DNA of 64,000 nucleotides, from NCBI RefSeq assembly GCF_963678635.1, contig NC_087065.1, positions 75,465,345 through 75,529,344 on the forward strand, in the 5' to 3' direction. Of this stretch, positions 23,651-32,600 are shown one piece after another. Made by a program: the position numbers and the translations under genes. The stretch comes from Symsagittifera roscoffensis. Lineage: Eukaryota; Xenacoelomorpha; Acoela; Convolutidae. The notes beneath the pieces were generated by a model. That model made no database searches. It had not been told where the DNA came from and was given only the letters and a program-made list of their open reading frames with translations. Each line of letters starts with the position of its first letter. Position 1 is the stretch's first letter.

Positions 23651-25706
23651 CAAAAAACGCTAGGTTTTATTTAAAAAATGCCCAAAAACCGCACTTCTGA
23701 CCTGTGCGGCGCAAAAAAATTAAAATTCTGTCAAAACAGGGTCATTATAGTGTTCTGGGAGCGCTCGGAAAGAGAATTTGCTCGACCTAAAAAAAAGCTC
23801 GGCAAAATTTTTCAAACATTTTCGAAAGTCCTATCTATATTAGCGACGGATTCAGACTTTTTTTTTAAGATTGTACCAAATTTATAAAACTGCCCAATAT
23901 CACCTTGGTTATCAGGAGAAATTGAAAAAAATACCTTTAATGTTTCAACCTAAGTTAACAATGTTGGATTGATCTTTGGGAATGAATGTCGTCATAAATC
24001 ACTCTGCCGCTGAAAAAATTCTGAAAAACAAGCATTCAAGACTGATTTTTTGACAATAATAAAAAAAAAATTCAAAAAACTCAAATTTGAAAGATTTCAT
24101 CACAGCCGTTGGCTTCGTTTTTGTAACATAACTTTTCTTCCACGTCATTTCAGTGTTTGGATGTTTCCACGAAATGCTTACTAAAGATTGCAATTTTGTC
24201 AAAATATTATATTTCACGCTATTTGTATGTTTAAAGAAGTCAATTCACAAAAACGGCAATTTGAGCCAGAACAAATTTTAAGACTTTTCCTGGAAATAAA
24301 AACGAAAAAAAAATCACGACCTATATTAAAGTCTGCACTACTTTCATTGATTTTTTATTTAAAAAATACTGCAGTTATTATACTTTGAATTGAACTTCAG
24401 TGTTTACTTTTTGGCCGCTGGAGTCTAAATAGCTAAAATAATTGCAACGAACGTTGTGGATTTCACTTTTTTCGAGAGCCATATGTATTTCAGGTTTAAA
24501 CTTTTTAAAAAAATTGTTGCTTGTTTAGTTGCTATTTGGGTTTTTATATACCAGATAATTGATTTTTCGAAGCTCCACACCTGTGTTAAAATTTTTATCT
24601 GTGTCGAGAAAAGGTAGTTGGTTAGTTGGTATAATTTTGGTTCTCAAAATTATTTGAGCATCAGTCATCTTTTGCTTTTTTTTCTCAACGCTGAGATTAA
24701 AAAAAAAACACAGATGTGAAGCTTTGCTTCACATGCGAAAACAAAAATATCAAACATCTGGTATCCAAAATAACAAAAACGGCAACTAATCAAGTAGAAA
24801 AGAATCAAACTCAAAAACCTGAAAAATACGAGCCTCTCGAAAAAACGAGGGCTAAAGAAATTTTTGTTGCAACTATTCCAGCTATCTAGAAACCAGCTAC
24901 AAAAAAAAACATACTGAATTTCATTTTAAAAATATTATATCTGCAAAATATTTCATCAGAAAATTATTCGAAGAAACCTATTTTTTCAACATAAGAACTC
25001 TTTCAACGTGCTATATCAAACAAAAATTGTTCAAGTTCTCATTATTTAGGCATCACTGCAGTATTGGTCCTCGAATTCGAATTACGAAAGACCATAGCCA
25101 TGTCACCAAATTAACAAAAAAAAACTAACAAAAAAAATCATGCATTAACAAATTAACAAAAAAAATCCTGCAAAAAAGCAAACATATAACAAGATCTTTG
25201 CACACAACTGCAAGCAGCAGTTGGAATAAAGCAGCAACTTAGCCAACAAAAATTATATTTTCAGCCAAAACTTGAAATAAGAACATAAAAATATTCTGCT
25301 CACAAACATTGGTGATCTAACTTAGGTACACAGCAACTACGGAGGATAATATAACATATTGGAATGCATAGAACGAAAAACCTATCAAAACAACAGAGAA
25401 TGGCTCTTTTCTTACCACCTGCAAAATTATTCAGAGAGACGAAGTAAAGATTCGCACCACTTGGGATACAAACATGAATGACTTTGATTAAAATCAAATG
25501 GAAAAAAAACCATTTTTCAATTAAAAATGCAACAAAAGTCCAAATTATCCATAACGAAATTCATTGCCCCGTTAGAAAAAAAAACAGACCACTTGCGATA
25601 CAAAATTAAAAGCCGAAAAGCCAAGGCTAAAACCCAAGGCTAAAACCCAAGGCTTTTTTGCAATTGTTATTAAAATTATTTACCTAGAACAAAACGAGTA
25701 TTCGTG
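23651..25706. other. Non-coding AT-rich flank of the LTR element
   Basis: No gene supported. Contains a partial copy of the dispersed repeat (24236-24335) and short A-rich tandem stretches (25110-25175). The giant LTR element starts at 25707. Confidence 0.45.
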
Positions 25707-26585
25707 TGTGCCGTTCTGCCAGATGACACAGCACAACCTTCCCGCGACAGAAAAAAGAGTGACTAAAGGCCTTATGAACAAAAAAGTGTTGCGACGGAGG
25801 GTCAGAATGTTCTAGAATTTTTATTTTTAAAATTTCGATTGGAAGAAGAACATTTCTGAGAAATAGAAAAAAGACGGCCATTTTGAATAAAAAAGACGAA
25901 AATCAGAACCACGAGAGAGATTGTGAAGAACAGTCGTGCAAGAAAATTACGAAGCCTCTTATCGTGGCAATAACACACGATAAGGACCTTAGTGACAGAT
26001 ATTTGTGGAGACGGAGGCTTCAGTGGGGGGAAGAGAAATACCACGGAACCCTCCCGGGACACGAAATATAAGAGATAAGAGTGTTATCTCAAGAAAATCA
26101 CGGGAGCGGAGACTTGGTCCCCCAGAGACTGTTATATGTGAAGGGACTGGGTAAACTAACTTCAACAGTTGCTGTAATGTCCTAGATCTTAATTAACACC
26201 GTTATTATTTAATATTTCAGAGCATGAGTAGATAGAAAAAGGGAAAGGGTCAATCCATCTCCAATGGATTTAATATAAAACTGTCACACAAAAACATATA
26301 AAAATAGGTTGTTCGAGCCGTGTTTTTAATGACAATCACGTAGTCTGAGGATCCGAGACTCAGCTATGTGGTTGTGTTCGCATGTAAACGAAAGCTAATC
26401 AAAAGTCGTTTGACTGATGGCCTAAAAATGGTAACTTTTTACTTTGCCCTAAACAGACCAGAAAATCAACTGGCAAGGTCGAGACGGTGAAAAACGAGTA
26501 GGATTAAGGTAACTGACGCCTGCCAAACGTTAATAGGTACTTTTTCTACGCTCCGTCGCTGTGTGATATTTGGGCGAATGTTACA
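25707..26585 (+). repeat. 5' LTR (879 bp)
   Basis: Begins TGTGCC and ends GTTACA (TG...CA ends). It pairs with 49264-50142 over the full 879 bp with about five differences counted by eye (near positions 7, 397 and 697 of the LTR and two adjacent near 823). Internal features are an inverted GAGATAA..TTATCTC stem (about 26070), TATAAAA boxes at 26274 and 26297, and a CTGAG..CTCAG hairpin near 26347-26365. Transcription would start around 26300-26330. No canonical AATAAA was found in it. Confidence 0.95.
26274..26303 (+). promoter_or_regulatory. Paired TATA boxes in the LTR
   Basis: TATAAAA at 26274-26280 and again at 26297-26303, just upstream of the probable U3/R boundary. Both are preserved in the 3' LTR. 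Which one is used cannot be told from sequence. Confidence 0.45.
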
Positions 26586-26597
26586 TAGACGTTTTTA

Positions 26598-26615
26598 TGG
26601 CGCTCCTGGGTGGGC
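26598..26615 (+). other. Candidate tRNA primer-binding site
   Basis: TGGCGCTCCTGGGTGGG begins with the TGG expected opposite a tRNA CCA end, and its length and G-rich T-stem position fit a tRNA 3' complement. It starts 12 nt after the LTR end, farther than the usual 0-5 nt, so the call is tentative. The priming tRNA was not identified. Confidence 0.4.
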
Positions 26616-26734
26616 CTGTTAAAGGCATGAAACCATCATGATCAGCAAGCGTTTCAGTGACGAACCCTCCGCTCCGGGCGTATGCCCGAGTTAGAGGTCT
26701 TAATGACCGTTGTTGTACTAGGGGGAAGGTGCGT

Positions 26735-26801
26735 ACCCTCCGTCTAGTACAATTTAGCTTTTTAACTTAGTTAACACCGAAAATTCCGGGGGCCGGAGGG
26801 T
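26735..26801 (+). other. ACCCTCC/GGAGGGT stem-loop 1
   Basis: ACCCTCCG (26735-26742) faces CGGAGGGT (26794-26801). The same ACCCTCC can alternatively pair with the upstream GGAAGGT within a GTACTAG...CTAGTAC hairpin (about 26715-26750), so two mutually exclusive folds are possible. Confidence 0.5.
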
Positions 26802-27109
26802 TAGGTGGGAAGTCATGAACCCGCTTGTCCCGAGGTCCCCGGACAAAAAACAACTAAAGAGAAAGCGTAAAACCAAACAAAAATAGTGTATTACCAAGAA
26901 AAAGCCAAAAACAAATTTATTTAAAAACAAAAAAGTACAAAAAACAGTAAAAAAATCCAAAAAAGACCAAAAACAGTAAAAAACATAAAGTGACAGTTTA
27001 TATGTTATTTCCGGACGAGATGTGATCTGACCTTCCTATTTGTTGTTGTTTCAGATTGATTTATATCGTTTCTGATAGAAAGATTGTTTATTTTGGTGAA
27101 GGGTTGGAT

Positions 27110-27176
27110 ACCCTCCCTCGAGTGTAATTTGAGTGTTTAAGCACGTTAATGGTAATTTTGCCGGTGGCCGGAGGGT
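27110..27176 (+). other. ACCCTCC/GGAGGGT stem-loop 2
   Basis: ACCCTCC (27110-27116) faces GGAGGGT (27170-27176), with the same 67-nt total span as stem-loop 1 and similar inner sequence (GTGTAATTTGAG, CCGGTGGCCGGAGGG). An upstream GAAGGGT offers the same alternative pairing. Confidence 0.5.
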
Positions 27177-27335
27177 AGAGTGGCAAGCTGATCAACGTGT
27201 TCCACACTCAACAGGGACATCAAGGACAACATCTGCAACGACTGTTGGGTATCGTTGAAGCAATTTTAGTATCGTTCGGGTACTATTTCATTAAAACTTA
27301 AGTGGTGGGGGGCACGATTGGCGCGGTCCGATTGT

Positions 27336-27402
27336 ACCCTCCATCGATTACAAATTTCCGAGTTAAGGGTCTTAATTCGGATATTTTGGTGCAAAGGAGG
27401 GT
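27336..27402 (+). other. ACCCTCC/GGAGGGT stem-loop 3 with inner hairpin
   Basis: ACCCTCC (27336-27342) faces GGAGGGT (27396-27402), again a 67-nt span. Inside, TCCGAGTTAAG (from about 27356) pairs with CTTAATTCGGA through an 11-bp stem containing one G-U pair and a 3-nt loop. Confidence 0.55.
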
Positions 27403-27791
27403 ATAGTACTAATCATTAACGACTATTAATAGATTATTATCCTTATTATATATTACTTATCTCCTAGTTAGACCCAAGAAACACCCATTTTTTGTCGAAA
27501 ATTACCAATTTTCGACCAGACTGTAGACCCCCAAATTTTCGGATATCCGAGCTTTTATATAGAGAGTAGCTACGTAGTTCGATCCCCTTCACTAAAGAAA
27601 TTGCGTGAGCAAAGACTCAGTAGAAGTTAGAAAAACGAAAATTTTTCGATCAAAATTTTGATAATTTTCTGTATTTTGTCAATCTGTTTTGGGGATCGAG
27701 TTTTTGAGTTTTTAGAGTTAGAGCAATAAAATTTTTTGCGTTAGGAGCGTGCTAGCATAACGTGCTAGGTTACTAGAGAAATTTTTGGGTA

Positions 27792-27858
27792 ACCCTCCGA
27801 GTAGCTCCGTGGATAGAGCTAACGACTTAAGGTTTGGAAAAGGAAGGAATCGGAGGGT
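27792..27858 (+). other. ACCCTCC/GGAGGGT stem-loop 4
   Basis: ACCCTCCGA (27792-27800) faces TCGGAGGGT (27850-27858): 9 bp, and exactly the same 67-nt span as stem-loops 1-3. TAGCTC/GAGCTA forms an inner hairpin. Confidence 0.55.
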
Positions 27859-28190
27859 CCAAATTTGATAGTTTTTGGCCAAATTTTTGTTTCTAAACCA
27901 ATTTTGGTCCGGTTTTTTGCATTATTCCAGTGCCGTACAGGGCTGCTACGCTCATTTCAAGTGTTTTTAGGCACTTTTGACCGGAATTGCGGAAAAAGTC
28001 TTTCAGAACCTATATAGGTGGTGAAAAAAGGCCATTTTGACGAACGCGTTTTTGGCGATTTCTCAAAGACTAGTTATCCGATTGGGATAATTTTGGTACC
28101 ATAAGTCGACATTTTTGACCAATTTTTCGAATCGCAACCGTTTTTGGGTTGATTATTTCGGAAAAGAAAATTTTTTTAGAATTTGTTGGT

Positions 28191-28222
28191 TCGGAGGGTC
28201 CAAATCACGGGCAACCCTCCGA
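28191..28222 (+). other. Inverted-polarity hairpin TCGGAGGGT/ACCCTCCGA
   Basis: A perfect 9-bp stem (28191-28199 with 28214-28222) and 14-nt loop. The purine strand comes first here, the reverse of stem-loops 1-4. Confidence 0.6.
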
Positions 28223-28358
28223 GCGGCAGAAAATTTTATCAAAACATCTTTTTATTTAACTGGGAAGGTTGACCGTGTCAGCCAACCTAGTTTTAAGTCA
28301 GGTAGACCGCTTTCAGAGGCTTTACTGCGGTGATATAACCCTTTTTCTTGATTTTGAA

Positions 28359-28740
28359 GGAACCCTCCGAAGTGACCCTCCGGAGTCAGCTAAACCCTTT
28401 AGCAACCCTCCTTAGTGGAAAATTTCCACGTGATCACCCTAAGAAGTTGAAACAGCTCCCCTTAGAGCTCCTAGCTTGTTTTGACGCTTTTTGAAGCTAG
28501 TGGGAGAACCTTCTAAGCGAGATCAAAAAATTTGAAAATTTTGGAGGTACCCTCCAAAGTAACCCTCCGGAGCGTATTAAGCATCTTATTGACCCTCCTT
28601 AGTAAATTTAAGGGGACCCTCCGAAGTAACTTGGGTGATTAAGATACCCTCCTAAGTAACTTGGGTGATTGAGGTACTCTCCGAGGTAACCCTCCGGAGT
28701 GTCTTAAACCTTCTAGCGATCTTCCTTGTAAGAGACTTGA
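28359..28740 (+). repeat. ACCCTCCGAAGT direct-repeat array in the leader
   Basis: Three related ~60-nt units begin near 28360, 28550 and 28673 with the pattern ACCCTCCRAAGTRACCCTCCGGAG followed by a ..TTAGT or similar end. Between them (about 28617-28672) is a ~30-nt direct repeat centred on AGTAACTTGGGTGATT. CTCCGGAG palindromes recur inside each. Confidence 0.7.
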
Positions 28741-28932
28741 GTAAACTTTCTGTGGCAATTTGGGAAACGGAAAATATCCATTTAATTAGGATCATATTAG
28801 GATATTAGGCGTGCTTATCAGGATCATAAGGACCCATTTTGACCCGGAAATTCGTGATCAACTTTGGATTCTATATTGGGTGTATTAGAAGTACCCGAAC
28901 CAAATTGTTTTTGATTGTGATTTTGGTTGTGT

Positions 28933-29090
28933 GGTTGCCTTGAGCTACTTAATAAGAGAGTTCGGGCAATCCGGGAACAAATAAAGGAAGACCTCGGTGG
29001 GTGTATTAGGCAAATACACACCCACTTGAGAAGAAAAATTGTTCCCTACTCTCGTGCACTTGGAGCAGTCCGAGTGTGGGAGAGCTTTTT
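28933..29090 (+). ncRNA. Structured leader RNA module, copy 1
   Basis: Three consecutive stems can be drawn. Stem 1: GGTTGCC TTGAGCT (from 28933) with AGTTC GGGCAATC (to 28971), one bulged U. Stem 2: GGGAACAA (28973-28980) with TTGTTCCC (29039-29046), enclosing a conserved GTGGGTGTAT / ATACACACCCAC hairpin. Stem 3: CTCTC..ACTTGG with CCGAGT..GAGAG (29049-29084). It ends in TTTTT. It is a cis-acting structure of the retroelement transcript, or possibly a discrete RNA. The evidence for structure is covariation with copy 2. Confidence 0.65.
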
Positions 29091-29117
29091 CATAGACTTT
29101 AGAAATTTTCGATCAGA

Positions 29118-29272
29118 GGTTGCCTTGAGCTACTTAGTAGGACAGCTCGGGCAATCGCAGGACACCCAAAAGAAGACCTTGGTGGGTGTATTAGGCAGAT
29201 ACACACCCACTTGAGAAGACTGTGTCCTGGGCTTCGTTCTTTCGGATCGTTCCGATTGGGGGAAGTCTTTTT
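29118..29272 (+). ncRNA. Structured leader RNA module, copy 2
   Basis: Second copy, offset 185 nt. Stem 1 keeps GGTTGCC TTGAGCT with AGCTC GGGCAATC (one G-U becomes G-C). Stem 2 has entirely different but still complementary arms, CAGGACAC (29158-29165) with GTGTCCTG (29222-29229), around the same conserved inner hairpin. Stem 3 also changes on both sides (CTTC..TCGGA with TCCGA..GAAG). It ends in TTTTT like copy 1. Sequence-variable but pairing-conserved arms are strong evidence for selection on RNA structure. Confidence 0.7.
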
Positions 29273-29696
29273 CTTTAAGACTAAGTTTTATTTATCTATT
29301 TCTGAATCATCACTACTTTTTATTAAAGATTGTTTAATTTTAACAAAGCAGTGACTTGATAAATTGTGTGGCGATAAATTGATACTGACAAAAGGTCGCT
29401 GTCACCTGTAGGATATTCTTATCTGATTATCGATTGTGTTTTGTGTGTCGATTATATCTTGTGAAAACTTAGTGATACTGTTATACTATACAACCGGGTT
29501 GAGTTAGCATTATATCAATACTGGGTAGACCCTGTGTGTAACTTTAGCTGAGTCACTAGTTTAGTCGTGAGAAATCTAAGAGAGATTTTGATACTGACGG
29601 AATCGAGTAGGCAGCGTTAAGTGATTTAACTAAATCTTGTTTGTGGTACGTTTGAATTGCCATCAAATTACGAATACTTTCATTTTGTTAAAAACT

Positions 29697-32600
29697 ATGC
29701 AGCGCAGGGACTCACTAGGATCGAGTACTAAAATTCCCAGGCTAAGCAAGGGAAGCACGCGGAAGTTTAGAACTAGGCGTAGCCAAACCTCGTTTAGCAG
29801 CGCTTCCGACGCGTTTGCTGAAGACGAATCGACTAAAGGTCAACCTGATCTTTCAGTGAGCGAAATGAAACTAAGGAGCGAGAAAAACCTCGATGGCAAT
29901 CAAAGGCGGAGCGCCGAGGCCGAGCCTGCGAGCGAAACGCTGGTGGATCCCTTTGACGAAGGGGAGCGAACGCTCATTCGACCCGACTTTGAGCCAGACG
30001 AGGTCCTCGAACGAGAGGAAGTCGAGAGGACAGAGGAGACCTCGGAGCGTCCCGAGGTCGAACCTCGGGAGGAAGTGTTGTACAGGGGAATGTCCAAATC
30101 AGACACTAAGAGCTATAAATGGAGAAAGGAACGTTCACATCCGACAAGTGCACACTCATCTTTGGCCAAACAGAGCAACAACGCGATGATGTCGAGTATA
30201 AGCCCGAGTGGAGAACAAACGGGTTCGAAGGCCAAGAAGAGTTGGAAGTCCTTGTACGACGAACGCATGGCGTCACTACCAACTGTAGGTTTGACTTCCA
30301 GTGATGACTACCCGGAGATAACCCATCCGGATGTGAACTTCACACCGTGCCCAAGGAATGATATGAGCAGGAAGGCGTCATCAACCTCGCCGACCAGGCC
30401 CATGTCAGATGGGATAACGATGGGAGCGTCGTCAACCTTCGACAGATTAATGACGTCGATGAGCAAGCAAAGAGGCGGTGCGTCATCAAGCACCAGGCTG
30501 CAGCCGCCGTTGACCTCATCTTCTATGGGACTAACCCCGTCATTTGGGGCCACTGGCGACATAAGTGACATGTTCGCTGGCGTAATGAATGGTCTGGATG
30601 AACTGAGACGGGACATGACTAAAAGAATAGATCAGGTGGATGAGAGAGCTCACAAGGGTCAAGAGAATCTGAGAGATGAACTAACGCACGTGAAATCGCA
30701 GGCGAGGGTTGATCAAGCTCAGTTGATTCGCAACACCGATCAATGCCTGGCGGAGAGCCTGGCACAGGCAAACAAAGAGTCAGAGGAAAGAGAGGCTAGG
30801 ATGACAAGAGAGATCGAGCAATTATTGAATGATCATGATAATACCTACGCCCAAACGATGACTGGCCAGGAAAGGAGGTTGGACGCCAAATCTGACTTGA
30901 TGATGCGGAAGCTTGACGCGATCCTGAATGGGAGTAGTTGGCAGGAGCGTTCCAACTCAAGGGAACGCTCACGCAATGCGAATGTTGGAGATGGTACGGG
31001 CAACAGTGCCAGAACCCAGCAAGGCTCGAGAACGAACTACGAACATAGAAACAAGGAGCGGCCAAGGCCAGCCCCGCAGAGGCCTGGCTGGACGAATCCA
31101 GTCCCGCCGGAGGCAGACGCCACCCCGGAGACAAGATTGCCAATCGTGCCACAAGGCAGTTCAGTACCAGATCTGACTACAGTCTCGCAAGACACAACGA
31201 TGTATGCCTCGATGTTTGAGCCTCTGAACAGATCTCTTGAAACATTCATCACCAAGCTCTCGAAGTCAACCGAGAGAGGAGAGAGGTCAAGAAGAACACT
31301 GAAAAAGCCGAAGTCATATAAAGACGAGTCAGACGGCTGCATTGATACTTGGATAGAGGTGATGAAGTTACACTTTGAGGAAGAGAATCTCTCCAAGAAA
31401 CAAGAGTGCAGCGCGCTGACGAGCAACCTGGAGGGTACTGCATTAAATTGTGTAATGGCGAAAAGAACCAATGAGAGAGACAGCGCTCGCAAGATATTCG
31501 ACATCCTGCTGAATCGTTTCGGCTCTGGAGTACAAGGGCACCAGGCTATGGTGAAGTTCGAGAAGAGGCGTCAGAGAGATGAAGAATCAATAGATAAATT
31601 CTTGGACGACCTTGAATTGCTCAGGAGGAGAAGCAACCCGGATGAGAGAATATCCGAGCGAAACTTGGCGATTGCTTCGAAGTTCATGGATGGAATAAGG
31701 AGTGAGGAGTTGAAGACGATGTTGGCCACTCACTTCACCTTGTCGCTTGACCAGGTACCCACGCCCGACGACCTGCGTATGAAGTCACGCGAGTATTTAC
31801 TCATAAAACCGAGGGCGCAAAACCGTTACAGCAATTATGGTAACTATAGCGGAACAAACACTAGTGCGAATTCCAGTTGGTACAAACCTCGCGATGACAT
31901 GGACAAGAGGAGGTCGTGTACGAATTGTGGTTCGATGGACCACCACGTCTCTGCGTGTTCTGCATACAAACAGAACATGAAGGCCATAGGCTACTTTCTC
32001 GAGGACGCCGACGCGACCGACGAGGATCATGAGGAGTACGTCAGAGGGCTCATCATGAAATATGGCCCGAGGTGTTTCTTCTGTAATTTGGAGGGACGCT
32101 TCAAGTCGGATTGTACTCAATTTTGGGACGCTGTAGCGGACGCGAAACATCCCCGCCACGAAGAGGCGCTTTCGGGTGTCAAGGCCAGTAGAGCACGTCT
32201 GATGAACGAGGCTGAATCTCGGAGAAAGGAGACGACACCGAGCACCTTCACGACCAAAAAGGTTAAGACATGGCCTGACGAGGTGGTAGCCTCGAACCTC
32301 GAAACAGAGTCGTCTAGCCCACTCAAGGTGGATTACGGCCTGGCGGCAAGGACAGCTCTGCAGAATGTCAAACAGGACCTAGCCACGAAAGAAGTGGAGC
32401 AATGGGTAAGATCGGAGCTGGAGAGCACAGATCTTCGGGAAAGTCTTAATGTCCTGGGTAAAACGACAAAAGCAGAAGACAAAGAGGAACCCAAGAAACA
32501 GGGACTAAAACTGAACGTTATATCTGGCAAGACTTTCGGCATGACGAAGGCGGGGACCAAAATAATGTCCATCATCTCAGTCGCAGGGCACCAGGTGGTC

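Larger units (their letters stand above)
26586..29696 (+). other. 3.1-kb untranslated leader of the LTR element
   Basis: Leader between the 5' LTR and the Gag-Pol ATG, with no long open frame. It is rich in the heptamer ACCCTCC and its complement GGAGGGT (more than twenty occurrences). These occur as facing pairs able to form stem-loops (26735-27858 and 28191-28222) and, further on, as direct repeats (28359-28740). Next comes a two-copy structured module (28933-29272), and then ~420 nt of plainer sequence before the start codon. An animal gypsy leader is usually a few hundred nt; the size suggests structural roles such as packaging, dimerisation or internal translation initiation. Confidence 0.8.

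Noticed and set aside
25883-26071. 62-codon open frame in the 5' LTR, identical in the 3' LTR (49440-49628)
   Set aside because: Conservation follows trivially from LTR identity; no ATG at its start (opens on TTG), no protein features, and it lies in the U3/promoter region.
29086-29272. Leader modules as Pol III transcripts
   Set aside because: T runs follow each copy, but no convincing A/B boxes are present upstream; kept only as a testable idea.
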